Below are positions 1 to 11,281 of a DNA stretch of 64,000 nucleotides, one piece after another (position 1 is the first letter of the stretch; the number at the start of each line of letters is the position of its first letter). The notes beneath the pieces are model-generated. The model was not told where the DNA came from. It ran no database searches and saw only the letters and a program-made list of their open reading frames with translations. The stretch is taken from the NCBI GenBank assembly GCA_017893485.1, contig JACEHZ010000200.1, positions 558,001 to 622,000 of the forward strand, read 5' to 3'. The stretch is from Hemerocallis citrina (lineage: Eukaryota > Streptophyta > Magnoliopsida > Asparagales > Asphodelaceae). The position numbers were made by a program, and so were the translations under genes.

Positions 1-30
1 GTTGGAGCATAGTTTGACTGAACTATACAG

Positions 31-1930
31 TTAAGGGCTACTCTGTCCCTTCGAAGGTTCAAAAAAAATCCAATAGGAAATGCACATACTTCGGGTAAAA
101 AAAGATTGAAACACAGAACAAGGTTGCGCAGTAAAATTAAAGTGAGAAGGTTGAGACGGTACCTTGCCACCTACCGACGGCATAGGAGAGCCAAGAATGG
201 CCTCTCCCTTGTTACCAGCATCAGACCATGAAGAGGATGTGGGAGGAAGAGTAGAGGAAGATTTCAGTGCATCCAATTCAAAGGTGATCTTCCCAGTGGA
301 AGAAGCATTAACCGCTATTTTGTAACTATCCCATTCACCTTCATAATAGAGATTGACATTCCAAGCTGGCCAAGAGCTAGTAGAACTGGGAAGGGAAAGA
401 GTCGCCCCTGGTTTAGAGCCACACACAATCGGATCAGACTCCGATATTGGCTGAACTGGAGCTGATGAGATAGCCAAGGCGGTCTCATCAGAGGCAACAT
501 GGCTCGGAGTAGGAACAACATTTGTAGACGCAACAGAATCAGAGCCCAAGGAAGGGCCTGAAACTGAAGTCAATAGAGCAGAATTAGAATGGGAAGACAG
601 AGCTGGGTTAATCCATACCAAATTAGGAGGCTTCGAAGGAGATAACGTAGATTTAAAAGTCATGTTGCTGCTTTGACAAGCAAAGGGAATGGGCTTCTTA
701 AAAGATTTCTTGAGCGACACTTTATTCTTGGTAATCGACATAGCTAGCCACGAATTGGGCAGAATTTTGACCAGAAGGCAAATGTTGAGAGGATACTAAA
801 GAAAAGGAGGGTGCTGGAGCAAGTGAGGTGGATGCAGAATCATGATAAGTCACCAGAATATGGTATATGGCCTCACCCACCCCAGCGAATAATTAAGCAC
901 CCTCTCAGCATTCAGTGGACACGTGAATTCAGCTTCTATCTGTAGGCAACCAGAGGCTAAAAGAGAAGTGGAGGAAGTACAAGTGAGCTCATCGATACAT
1001 TTGGACATAACTGTCACAAGATGAGGGGAGTCAATAGGGGCAGTCCAATAATAGAAACCTTGGTAGGCAAGGAATGAAGAACAGGGAGGGGTATACCCTT
1101 GGACGCCCATTTACGGATATCGAGCTGAACAGAACCAAGTGTGAAGGTGTTCTTCTCAACTAAGTCCGTGAGCACCTTAACCGAGGGACAATTAATAACA
1201 ATGTCACAATTGGAACAAGCATTAACTGCCCAGGTCCAATTGGCCACGTTACAGGTATTGCAGAGAAATTTTTCTAATGCAGAATTAGTGATGGAACCAC
1301 CAGAGATAGAGACCGCACCAAAGCTATCAAGGTTGGCAATTTTGGCCGAAATTTCCGGAGCGAGAACGCAGACTAAGGAGACCTGAGGATTAAAGGAGAG
1401 GTTCGGTTGGGGTAAGGGAGAAGGATGTGGTTGTCAATAAATCACCTGAGCCTGAGAAGACGAGTTGGGGGTAGGTTGGTTAACAACCGACAGAAGTTGA
1501 GCAGGAGGAGTCGGAAGAAGAGCAGAACCTTCAGATAACTTAATCCTCTTAGGTTTTCTTGACTCAACTTCAGCCAATTTAACGAGGAGGGAGGGGAAAT
1601 CAAGAGCTACCAAGACTTGCTCAGAGATGGGAACACCTACAGGAAGACCAAGGAGTTGTTGAATAGCGAAGCATCTGCTTCGAGAATGACCATTTTTTTT
1701 TGTAGAACATGCATTTCATCTTGGCTTTGCAAAAAAGCTTGAAGTGACCAGTTTGGAGGCAACGAAAGCAGGTTAGGTGAGAAGGAGGAGTAGAAGGATG
1801 ATGATTAGAAAGGGAGGCGGAGGGAGAGAAAGTAGAAGGGCGGGCAGAGTGGGAACGCGACTCATCCAGAAGGTTCTGGAAGTGGGTTGATAGGGGAATA
1901 GAAGAAGTTCAAGCATTCATGTTGGACAAA
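31..1930 (-). pseudogene. Broken CCHC zinc-knuckle protein gene (LINE ORF1 / DUF4283-type)
   Basis: Read on the minus strand, the region starts near 1930 with a Ser/Pro-rich segment (one in-frame TGA) and then a zinc knuckle, CFRCLQTGHFKLFC, at about 1715-1780, which fits CX2CX4HX4C. A T-run near 1690 breaks the frame. Downstream frames carry a segment beginning NVANWTWAVN (about 1014-1260), reminiscent of the DUF4283-like module that follows zinc knuckles in some plant retroelement-derived proteins, and a Ser/Thr/Pro-rich 236-residue open frame (31-741). No reverse transcriptase is visible, so a LINE origin is inference. The region reads out of the window at its left edge. Zinc knuckle: seen. 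Family: moderate to low certainty. Confidence 0.45.
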
Positions 1931-1990
1931 GATATTTGATAACCCATACAACAATAACAATATTCTATACCAACTTTTTGGGGCTAGTCA

Positions 1991-2161
1991 TGTTAGAAAG
2001 CAGTTTTAGAATTGGTAGAAGTATTAGTATTAGGGGTATTTTGGTAATATTGTTTAAGGATGAAAAATTATGACTTGGGGAATAAGTTTCACACACTTGT
2101 ATATATAGGTGTCAGGTTTTTTGAAATAAAATCAAGTGTTGTGTTTTTTTTAATATTTACA
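1991..2161 (+). repeat. Copia 5' LTR (about 171 bp)
   Basis: Starts TGTTAGAAAG and ends TTTACA, directly before a tRNA-iMet-type primer binding site (TATCAGAGCC at about 2165-2174). TG...CA ends plus this primer site are typical of Ty1/Copia. A downstream Copia gag on the same strand supports the call. No matching 3' LTR was found. Confidence 0.65.
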
Positions 2162-2174
2162 TAGTATCAGAGCC
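2162..2174 (+). other. Primer binding site (initiator tRNA-Met) of Copia remnant
   Basis: TAGTATCAGAGCC lies one base after the LTR end. It differs from the canonical TGGTATCAGAGC at the start. This is where the tRNA would prime minus-strand DNA synthesis. Confidence 0.6.
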
Positions 2175-2519
2175 ACTGCAAAAACCTTAGCTTATAGCCC
2201 CCAAATCTCTCTCTGATTTCTATCTTTTTTCAGTTTTCAGTGAAAAAAACAGGAGAGAGAGAGAGAGAGCAACCACCGCTTGCCATCTTCTTCCTTCTTT
2301 TTCTCAACCACCAACAACTCCTATCGCCGCATTCGATCCGTCATCATCGCTCATATCGTATCCTTTGCTGCCTAATTTTTGATGATTCTTTGTTGATCTG
2401 CATCTATCTTTGCCCTTGTATGTGACCTTTCAATTCGTTTTCGATCTGAAGTGATAGGTGTCACTTACGTCTCTGTTAAAGTAGTCTTAGTATTAGTCCC
2501 AAATCTGAAATAAGCTTAG

Positions 2520-2705
2520 ATTGCTCTGATACAATGTGAAAGTTCCTGCCACTATGCTAAAACATCGAAGTTGTAGAAGGGTTGAGAAAAATTGCACTTA
2601 TATTCTAACATGCCTTCTCAGGTCGAGAGCTCACTTTTTAATGGGTTAAAAAAACGAGATAAATGCCCAACAAATTGTGGGTTGAGACTTGAACTATACC
2701 CAGCA

Positions 2706-2752
<47 letters not shown>

Positions 2753-2863
2753 TCAGCATTTAAATTGCGTAGCTGGTGGGATTCGAACCTGGGTTGCTCT
2801 AATACCATGTGAAATACCCTACCAATAGACCAAAACTCCGAAGTTGTGGTAAGGGTGAGCATT

Positions 2864-2899
<36 letters not shown>

Positions 2900-3032
2900 A
2901 AAATCAGCATTTAAATTGCGTAGCTGGTGGGATTCGAACCTGGGTTGCTCTAATACCATGTGAAATACCCTACCAATAGACCAAAACTCCAAAGTTGTGG
3001 TAAGGGTGAGGGTTTAATATTATATTCTAACA
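2520..3032 (-). mobile_element. TRIM-like element array 1 (nested in Copia remnant)
   Basis: Short terminal repeats of about 75 bp recur in direct orientation at 2535-2610, 2808 to about 2860 (truncated) and 2959-3032. On the minus strand each has TG...CA ends (TGTTAGAAT...TTTCACA) and is followed by TGGTATTAGAGC, a near-perfect initiator-tRNA-Met primer site. LTR-internal-LTR repetition without coding capacity fits a terminal-repeat retrotransposon in miniature. Right after the primer site the internal region contains GGTTCGAATCC, so a tRNA-derived SINE is the main alternative. Long TA runs have expanded inside. Confidence 0.6.
2706..2749. repeat. (TA)n microsatellite in TRIM array 1
   Basis: About 21 TA units inside the TRIM internal region. 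A second run of about 17 units lies at 2864-2897. Short Tyr-Ile reading frames over these runs are artefacts. Confidence 0.9.
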
Positions 3033-3063
3033 TTGTCCCGTTCTGACATGGTCTCGTTTTGTC

Positions 3064-3420
3064 ATGCGTTTCCTCAAAGGGCGCGAGATGTACTATCACC
3101 TCACTGATCCAACTCCTCTGCCTACAGATCCCACGTTCAAAGTATGGGATCGCGATGATAACTTGATTGTCAATATGATGGCCAATTGTATGGACCGAGA
3201 TATCTACACCTCCATCACTTTCCTCGACACAACCAAAGCGATCTGAGATACCGTTTATAACATGTACTCCTCTTCCAATAACATGCAGCGCCTATATGAT
3301 ATCTTTCGTGATGTCATCGAGACCAAGCAAAGTGACGACATTCATGCCTAGCTATCCCGCTTCAATCAGTTCTTAGAAGAATGAAAGATCTATCACCCAT
3401 ACTCTGTCGATTTCGCCAGT
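3064..3420 (+). pseudogene. Copia gag remnant
   Basis: The frame starting MRFLKGREMYYHL continues through KVWDRDDNLIVNMMANCMDRDI and, past a TGA at 3244, into a segment reading TVYNMYSSSNNMQRLYDI. This is the layout of plant Copia gag (UBN2 type): LKG...YHL, W...D, then MY...N..R. At least three in-frame stops (3244, about 3350, about 3385) make it non-functional. It sits after the LTR and primer site at 1991-2174 but is separated from them by an inserted TRIM array. Confidence 0.6.
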
Positions 3421-3924
3421 AGCAACAATGTGAGACCCTTCTTGCCGTTCTTGCCTTTGGTAATATTCGCCCATATTTTGAAGGTGTTCGATGTCATATC
3501 TTCGCCACCAATGCCAGTCCTCTCTATGTGATCTCCATGTTCACTACCACAAGTACCCCCTCCTGCTCTTCTTGAAACCCCAACACCGTTTGCACTCATC
3601 TCTTGCCGTGACTGTGGTTTTTCTGATCCCCCACAACAGTTTCCTTCATCCTCCAAGGGTCGTGGTTCTTATTTTGCATGAAGCTGTAGTGATCGTGGTC
3701 GTAGCCGTGGTGACAGTCATCGCAACACTAAGTATTGTACCTATTGTCAGGGCCGGTCTCATGAGTATACGACATATTGGGAACACATTGGTCGTCCTCC
3801 TGCTGCTCATTAGTTTCACTGTGGAATTTTCTTCTTCCATTATTGCTCCTACAAATGTGCCAACTTCCTCCTATTATACCCTCAGAGAACTCTGTTCACT
3901 CAGGTACTGCTTGTCATGTTTCTT

Positions 3925-4110
3925 CACATAAATGGATTATTGATTCAGGTGCTTCTGAATATATGTCTCCTTTACTGCTTCCTTCTTTTTCTTTGGTTTC
4001 CAATTATCATGTGTGTATTGCTGATAGATCTCCTGTCCCTGTTGAAGGGACAGGCGATATCTCCATTTTTTTCAGATCTCTCTTATATCTGTTTTGCATG
4101 TTCCTACATT
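3925..4110 (+). pseudogene. Copia protease remnant
   Basis: The frame reads WIIDSGASEYM followed by HVCIADRSPVPVEGTGDI, the retropepsin region of plant Copia polyproteins (catalytic motif DSGA). Homology fades after about 4110. No integrase or reverse transcriptase follows, so the element is 3'-truncated. Confidence 0.65.
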
Positions 4111-4235
4111 TTCTAACAGCTTGTTATCAGTTCCTAAAATTTCTACGGATTTAAACTGTTCAGTAATATTTTTTCCTTCTCACTGTGTGTTTCAAAAAAT
4201 AGTTTATATTTGAATGTTTTGATTTGGGCTACACG

Positions 4236-4352
4236 TGCGGTGCACATTTATATTTGTTGGATATAGTTTGGATGTATATTATACGTGTTTATATAGTTAC
4301 AAAGTTAGGGTTTGTTTGTTACAAATTCCAACTCTCTTATTAAAATAGTAGA
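4236..4352 (-). mobile_element. Degenerate Helitron-like fragment
   Basis: On the minus strand it begins TCTCTACTATTTTAATAAGAGAG after an A, and ends with a GTGCACCGCACGTG-type hairpin, like the better Helitrons in this window. No CTAG terminus remains. Confidence 0.3.
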
Positions 4353-4509
4353 GATTATATATTATATTATAAATAGATAGATAGATAGTAATTTACACAT
4401 GTGATGCACATTTAATATATTAAAAAACTCAAAGTAAAAATCTGACGTAGTGAGGACTCGAACCTGAGACCTCCTTCATATTAGTTATGCACGTGCAATG
4501 CACGGGTTG

Positions 4510-4560
4510 GTATATATATATATATATATATATATATCTAATATCTCTAATATATATCTC

Positions 4561-4645
<85 letters not shown>
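4510..4645. repeat. (TA)n microsatellite
   Basis: TA runs at about 4510-4537 and 4566-4645, separated by ATCTCTAATATATATCTC-like spacers. A repeat-derived open frame over it is not a gene. Confidence 0.9.
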
Positions 4646-4647
<2 letters not shown>

Positions 4648-4690
4648 CTGTACAAAGAAATAAATGTGTATATAAAAATCTAGCTCTATA

Positions 4691-5142
4691 TCTATATAAT
4701 AAAACACAAAGAAAGCTATCAAGTGGTTCTCCTTCAATCTCCCCTAAAATCAAAGGCCCAGATCTAATATCACAAAACATATTTTTTTCCCAAAAGTTTC
4801 CCCCCAAAACTCAAATTCAAATCCCCAACCCAAAACAACTCCTATATTTATTTAATTATTTTTTTTCTATCTCTTTCTCTCCCTCCCTCTTCTATTCAAA
4901 AAATTAAGAAAATAAAAATTTTAAAATTTTTTAAAAAATTAAAAATTTAAAAACTAAAAAAATTTAAAAAATTAAAATTTTAAAAACTTTAAAAATAATT
5001 CAAAAAAATCATATAATATATTTTTTGCTCTATGTTTGCTACTTCAATTAATTTGCTGGACCTCCAAAACTATTTTATATGATCAAACAAGGTGTACCGT
5101 TTCGAAGACGTGCCGTAGGCACGTGACAACGGGCAAACCTAG
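4691..5142 (+). mobile_element. Non-autonomous Helitron (452 bp)
   Basis: Begins TCTATATAATAAAAC after host A and ends ...CCTAG before host T. A perfect 7-bp stem, ACGTGCC-GTA-GGCACGT (5108-5124), lies 14 nt before the CTAG end. TC start, subterminal hairpin, CTRR end and A|T insertion site are the Helitron signatures. No Rep/helicase coding is present and the interior is AT-rich. Confidence 0.65.
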
Positions 5143-5902
5143 TTATCAGATAAATAGCTATTAATTTTGTAGTAGATGATTACTTCTGTTTTAATGACCA
5201 CAGTATAAAATAGAACAAATAGAAATATAAAATAGTTCTCCTATAATAATTGGAACTTGAAATTAAAAGGTTATGGACCAGTGGTGAAGACGTGTTTGAC
5301 CAGATTTTCAATTATGATCATCTCTTGGACCACCTAATATTTCCATTGCTTAGAACCAGTCTTTATAAGGATAGAATGCTTGTCAAGTTGAGTTAAAAAA
5401 GAATAAAATGCTTGCCAGCCTATGTTGTTTGCTTCAGTTACCCTTGGTGAATAGTCAAAATATATAATTCTTGACTTGGAAGATTTTGATGGGTCCTTCC
5501 GAAAGAGGGTAGTATTTTTATTTGTCTAAGTGCATTTGTCAGTTGCCTTGCAACAAAATTTTATTTTAGTACTTTTGATAAATTTGGATTTGGGAGAATA
5601 TTTGACTGTCACACTTTAAGGGGGGGTTTATCTGCATTTAGTGACCAGTGACCACCATCTTCTTCAAAGTATAATTTTGAATTGGACAATGGATCTATTA
5701 TGTACCTTAAAACGAATAATGAAATTTCCTCAGAGATAGTTAGAAGTAAGAATACAACATACTATTTCTTAGGAAGATAATTTTTGTACTACTAAACAAA
5801 CTGTTAATTATCTGAGAATGCTAAATTTTAGCATCCATATTATTGTCAGAGTAGTTTGTAGTACTATGGCAGTTAGCATGAAAATCCAAGATCTAATGGT
5901 TC
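5143..5902. other. Intergenic, nothing recognised
   Basis: AT-rich sequence with no coherent reading frame, repeat end or RNA gene that I can recognise. Confidence 0.6.
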
Positions 5903-6466
5903 TGTGAAAGTCCCAGCCACTAAGCTAAAACTTCGAAGTTGTAGATTAGTTGAGGGATATTACACTTGTATTCTAATACACCCTCTCAGGTCGAGATAAT
6001 TTTTTTTTATATGGGCCAAAGAAACGAGATAAATACACAACAAATTGTGGGCCGAGACCTAGACAATATGCAGTGATATTTTTTTAAAATTTTAAATCCG
6101 CATTTAAATTGTGTAGCCGGTGAGATTCGAACTGGGTTGCTATAAAATCATGTGAAAGTCCCTACCACTAAGCTAAAACTTCGAAGTTGTAGAAGGGTTG
6201 AGAAAAATTGCACTTGTATTCTAACATACTTTCTGAGGTCGCGAGCCCATTTTTTATGGGCCAAAGAAATGAGATAAATGCCCAACAAATTGTGGGTAGA
6301 GATCTGGACAATAAGCAACGGTTTTTTTTTTATTCCGGATTTAAATTGCGTATCTAGTGGGATTCAAACCCGAGTTGCTCTGATTTCACCATGTGAAAGT
6401 CCTACCATTAAGCTAAAACTTCAAAATTGTAGAAGGGTTGAGGGAAATTGCAGTTGTATTCTAACG
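5903..6466 (-). mobile_element. TRIM-like element array 2 (LTR-int-LTR-int-LTR)
   Basis: Three direct terminal repeats, 5903-5980, 6151-6226 and 6392-6466, alternate with internal segments of 170 and 165 bp. On the minus strand each repeat starts TGTTAGAAT (or TGTATTAGAAT) and ends TTTCACA. A purine tract (TGAGAGGG) precedes the 3' repeat at 5981. Primer sites are mutated here. Flanks GGTTC (5898-5902) and GTTTC (6467-6471) match 4 of 5, consistent with an aged target duplication around the whole tandem array. Tandem LTR sharing is a common product of unequal recombination in TRIMs. Confidence 0.65.
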
Positions 6467-8222
6467 GTTTCAAATAAAACAAGTATATTTGGGAAATGGA
6501 ATGTGCTTACCCGGATTTTTGAAATGTGTAACGTCTTGTGAACAATAATAAAAACTGTTTTGAGAAATTTCGAAAATTTTGGAAGTAAATGATTCCAGTA
6601 ATAAGTTGGTAAAATTCTTTTGAAGATCGATTATGATCTATATGCTGTAGCAGGTTGAAACATTATGAAGTATTCAAGTTGATAACTATCTGTTGATGTT
6701 AAAGGCTCCTACTATATTAAGACATCATCTATAGTACTCTATAATGGGCGGAGGTTTGGTTGGCTCCTTTAACCTACAGTTTCTTAGCAAAAAATTATTA
6801 AACACACTACATTAGCTTATATGTGCTTTAATATTTTCCAAGCACATAATGAGAATTAATGAACGTAATAAGATACTTCATGCTTCTGAATAATAATGAT
6901 TCAGAATGTTCTTTGGATGGGAAGAAAATAATAAAAATCAGATAATGTGAATAAAACTAGCACTAGGGACCTGGACCAATTGGTAATCAATATTTTAGTT
7001 TTAGGCACTTGTCATTTACAATTCACAATATATGCTGGAGAAGGAAACAATGTGTATCCCTCGTGCCGGTTGGCTTTACACACAATGATAATGATGTGTT
7101 TTTCATACAGCATTGTCTTATTATAACTAGTAAAGATACGTCTAACTAAGTACCTATACAACAACAAAGTCTTTGTTTATACTCATGAATGCTTTTTGTT
7201 CAGCTCTGTTAGTCAATTACAATATTGAAAGAAGAAGAAAATCATGTATAACGGTTAGTCAGATTTGAAGATAGATATCTATGATTTGTTAATAAATAAT
7301 CAATTTCGTAGAGCACACGGTATTATTCCTTATCTTTTCTTTCTTTCTTTCCCGTTTCTAGGGAGCAATCTTTATGAAGATAGAATTCGTGCCAAGTTTC
7401 TGATATTGCATATCTTGTCTTGCTTCAGGTCTGCTTGGGGCACTTGATTCTCGCCTGAAGACAGATCAGTTATGCTACGATATTTTTAACAACCTCAAAT
7501 TTTCTTGAATGAGAGAATGAGAGACAATCAGCAATGATATTCAATTATATAAATCGGAGACTGCATTTATTTTGGCATGCAGTAAGCTCTCAGTACTGAT
7601 TTCTCGTAAAACAGATAAGCTTTGAATGTACGAGTTGATTAGCCCATAAACATCCTAAATTCCAGTGAACTATGTACAATGTGTTTTCAGAGTCTGTAGA
7701 AGAATTTATAAACGTTGTCGTTAAATGCTTTTAGCCATTTTGCTCTTTAGAATGCTTTTTGCCCCATTTCAAAGTTTACATCAAAGTGTGTGTGTGGTTT
7801 ACTATTTTCCTTTTATAATTATTTTATAATTTTTTGATATTTTCTTTTTAAATTGCTCTTTTAGTCGATCTGTAAATTTTTTTTGGTTGCGCTTTATACT
7901 TTTGTTTTTTATTTGTTATTTTATTTTATTTTATTTAAAATAATACTGTTACCTTCAAGTTGTCGAAGACCTAAACATTGCTTCTGAAGTAAATTGATTT
8001 TGTTCGAATTATTTACTGAAATCTGGTCGTAAACTCTTAACTATGCAACTTCTAGTAGTGTCAATGATCATTTTTATAAAAAAAAAATTTCGGTCGCCTT
8101 TAAATTAAAAAAAAAAAAAAAAAAAAATCTCCCAAGAGTTTAGTTCCTCTCCTTTAATTATCTGTCAAAACTTTTAATGCGATCATTTTAATTTGTAGCT
8201 AGCCTTCTGCGCGCAACTAAAC
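6467..8222. other. Intergenic, nothing recognised
   Basis: AT-rich, with homopolymer A near 8105-8130. Open frames of 60-87 codons here show no domain, no codon bias and no conserved motif that I can see. Confidence 0.6.
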
Positions 8223-9830
8223 GATTTTTTTCCCAAGATGACCCTTTTTTTGAAAGTTTTTCCCAAACTGCCCTATTTTTTATTTTTGTTTCCGAAACGA
8301 TCCACTCGCTTTTTGAAAAAGCGAGTTTGGTTAAAAATAACTCGCTTTTTCAAAAAGCAAGTCTGGAACTTTTAATTTTCGAAATGTTAGACTCGCTTTT
8401 TGAAAAAACGAGTTATTTTTAACCAAACTCGCTTTTTCAAAAAGCGCGCTTAGTTATTTCGGTAAATATTTTCGAAAATGGGTCAGTTTGGTAAATACTT
8501 TTAGAAAGTGGGTTAGTTTGGTAAATAGTTTCAGGAAGTGGGTCTTTTTGGTAACAAGTTTTTTCTGTATCACATTGTCACTTTATCTTCTTTAGACCAC
8601 TATATATGAAATCGTTTGTCAGGACTTTCTATATCACATTCTCACTTCATCTTCTTTGGTCATGATTTAATAAATTTAGCAACTGTTTAGCAGTAGCAGA
8701 GGATATACATAACTTGACATTATTTCAGTATATACATAATTGGTGTGTTTTAAGTTTTCGAGAATGAGGCCATAGATACTCTCAATCTCCGGTATACACA
8801 TAATTGGCTTTTCACCTATCAATCATATGCGCTGAGTTCTTGTGCCAAAAGTCTCACACTCGCTTTCTGAAAAAACGATGGTGGTTAAAACCTCATCTCT
8901 TTTTCATCAGCACACCTATCAACCAAAATAGTTCACCATTAGGTCACGATCTTAGAAATCAGATCCAATGGTTAACAGATATGAGCATCGACAACAATCT
9001 TAACATTTATCCATCCAAATACTGAATTGACATATGTTGATGCTCCTACCAATAAATCAATGGACAAATCATAAACAGAATGAATAATTCATAAACAACA
9101 ATATAAACAAACGAAGCGAGTGAGATTCATAAACAACAATATAAGCATATGTTGATGACCCTTTTAACCACCTTCGCTTTTTCAGAAAGCGAGTGTGAGA
9201 CTTTTGACGCAAGAACTCAGCGCATATGATTGATAGGTCAAAAGTCAATTATGTGTATACCGGGAATAGAGAGTATCTATGGGCTCATTCTCGACAACTT
9301 AAAACACACCAATTATGTATATACTGAAATAATGTCAAGTTATGTATATCCTCTGCTACTGCTAAACAGTTGCTAAATTTATAAAATTATGACCAAAGAA
9401 GATGAAGTGACAATGTGATATAGAAAGTCCTGACAAACGATTTCATATATAGTGGTCTAATGAAGATAAAGTGACAATGTGATATAGAAAGAACTTGTTA
9501 TCAAAATGACCCACTTCCTAAAATTATTTACCAAACTAACCCACTTTCTAAAAGTATTTATCAAGCTGACCCACTTTCGAAAATATTTACCAAAATAATC
9601 AAGTACGTTTTTTTGAAAAACGAATTTGGTTAAAAATAACTCGCTTTTTCAAAAAGCGAGTCTAACATTCCGAAAATTTAAAGTTCCAGACTCGCTTTTT
9701 GAAAAAGCGAGTTATTTTTAACCAAACTCGCTTTTTGAAAAAAGCGAGTGGATCGTTTAGGGAACAAAAATAAAAAAAATGACAGTTTGGAAAAAACTTT
9801 CAAAAAAAGGATCATTTTGGGAAAAAATTC
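8223..9830. mobile_element. Fold-back element copy 1 (1608 bp) built of quasi-palindromes
   Basis: Inverted arms of about 670 bp (8223-8892 and 9163-9830) flank a loop of about 270 bp. The ends read GATTTTTTTCCCAA (left) and GAATTTTTTCCCAA (right, complement). Each arm has, from outside in, about 30-bp degenerate repeats ending in GACCC/TGCCC, then four copies of a hairpin made of ACTCGCTTTTT, one centre base and AAAAAGCGAGT, then three 30-bp direct repeats beginning GGTAAATA, then unique sequence. No transposase and no target duplication are visible. The short frame at 8804-9025 has a second copy at 12087-12308 only because the element is repeated. Confidence 0.85.
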
Positions 9831-9880
9831 CCATTTCCACAAGTTAACTTAGGAAATAGAAAAGTCCATTACTAGCTCAA

Positions 9881-9890
9881 ATATATATAA
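9881..9890 (+). promoter_or_regulatory. TATA box of the membrane protein gene
   Basis: ATATATATAA sits 35 bp upstream of the start codon at 9925 and only 50 bp from the end of fold-back copy 1, so the proximal promoter abuts the transposon arm. Confidence 0.55.
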
Positions 9891-9924
9891 GAAACACAAC
9901 TAGTAAACAATCCTATGCATCACC

Positions 9925-10389
9925 ATGGAAAACAGAGCAGTTTCCAGCGTCAACAAGGTTCGCCCTCTTCATCGGGCGCTATGCATTTCATTCCTCGTTA
10001 TTGGTTTGATTATATATGCAGCCATCTGTATATCCATCAACGAAATGTTTGGATTTCTGGCCCTTATCGTAAATTTGTTGTCCTTCTGCTGCCTTGTGTG
10101 GTGTCTGTCAGCCCGCACAAAAACACCAGTACATCGTCTGAAATCAGCAAAGTTGGAGCTGACAGTGCTTTTGGTGGTTGTCGCGTTAATTGTAGCGTGT
10201 GTATACTGGACAACTGTTAGTTCTATGCCACTGGCTCTCAAGATGGTACCACATCTCTTGGCTTCCTTGAGTATTTCTTCTGCAGTATACGCTTTGTCTT
10301 ACTACCTCGGCAAGATAATTATAAAATCTATTGAGGAATCATCACTTGTTGCTGTTGACAAACAGAAATGTGTCGATACCGTTGTTTAG
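9925..10389 (+). CDS. Small four-helix membrane protein, family unknown
   Basis: A 154-residue open frame. The ATG at 9925 lies in a good plant context (CACCATGGA) just downstream of a TATA box. Hydrophobic segments at about residues 18-38, 41-61, 77-97 and 105-128 predict four transmembrane helices, separated by a basic loop (SARTKTPVHRLKSAK, about 62-76), with a short acidic/basic C-terminus ending in Val-Val. There is no cleavable signal peptide beyond the first helix. An AATAAA signal follows at 10554. The overlapping frame starting at 9915 is a shadow. I do not recognise the family; size and topology resemble the many small plant tetraspan proteins of unknown function. It lies between two fold-back elements. 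Confidence 0.7.
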   Translation: MENRAVSSVNKVRPLHRALCISFLVIGLIIYAAICISINEMFGFLALIVNLLSFCCLVWCLSARTKTPVHRLKSAKLELTVLLVVVALIVACVYWTTVSSMPLALKMVPHLLASLSISSAVYALSYYLGKIIIKSIEESSLVAVDKQKCVDTVV

Positions 10390-10553
10390 TTGCAAAACTT
10401 GCTTTGATGCACAGTAATGTAAAATTTTTGAATGGGGAAGTTCTGAATTGGAAACACATGAGAAGATGTTATTCTTGTATTGGATTGTAACTTGGGGAAA
10501 TGTTTGTGTACTTACCTATCTACTGTACTTTGTTTTCTGTTTTGTTAATGCTG

Positions 10554-10559
10554 AATAAA
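10554..10559 (+). terminator. Polyadenylation signal AATAAA
   Basis: AATAAA about 165 bp after the stop codon of the four-helix protein gene, preceded by TTTGTTTTCTGTTTTG (U/G-rich far-upstream-like sequence). Confidence 0.5.
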
Positions 10560-11281
10560 CTTTTAAAATACATGCTTATGTATCAAATTATCAGTTACCC
10601 ACTTATGGGATGTTTTATCACAGTAGAGTTGGCAACCAAACCAATTACGAGGCCAAAAAGTTACAAGTAGGTTGCAAAACTTTTAAATTGCATTTTTTTC
10701 AAACATTGCAACTAGGTCATTTGAGAGATTCTAGTTGTAGAATGATGTAGTTACAATGCAAGCAAACACCTGATCTTAAAAAAATTTCAAACAACAAATT
10801 TTTTTCTTCAGGAATCATGAATAATGAGGGGATTCCTTCTCAAAGAAAGCTAAAATATTCATACATGTCACAATATTGGGTAAGTGAAAGGTGGCGTATC
10901 ATGACTTTATTCTAAGTTAAAAATTTCATTAAAAAATAAAGAATGGGTGGAAAGAATGTATCCTTCCCTCATATATATGGGTAGCCAGGTAAAGAATAAG
11001 TATATCTGGAATTTTTCTAACAGTAAATAGTTGCAAGTCAACTTGCAAGATTCTCTTGAGTTGCAACTAAAAAGTATGGAAAAAAAAATTTCTCTACTTG
11101 CAACTTGGACTTGCATGGAAGAAAATTTTTAAGTTAACGAACCAAATATAACCAAATAAATTTGTGGATCATAAATTACCATAATAATAATGTCCATTGT
11201 CCAATACGAGGGAAAACCCAGTTCACACTCATACAAGCAAAGACATGAACTTCTGACTATATATTCTTGCCGTGGATACTG
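10560..11281. other. Intergenic, nothing recognised
   Basis: AT-rich spacer between the membrane protein gene and fold-back copy 2. No supported gene. Confidence 0.6.

Noticed and set aside
2770..2810. tRNA gene suggested by GGTTCGAATCC (minus strand)
   Set aside because: No acceptor stem or anticodon arm can be formed. The motif recurs in every TRIM unit just after the primer site.
4547..4807. Frame with long Tyr-Ile repeats
   Set aside because: Translation of a (TA)n microsatellite.
8804..9025. Open frame MAFHLSIICAEF..., nearly repeated at 12087-12308
   Set aside because: The similarity comes from the duplicated fold-back arm and loop. The frame crosses the palindromes and has no independent coding signal.
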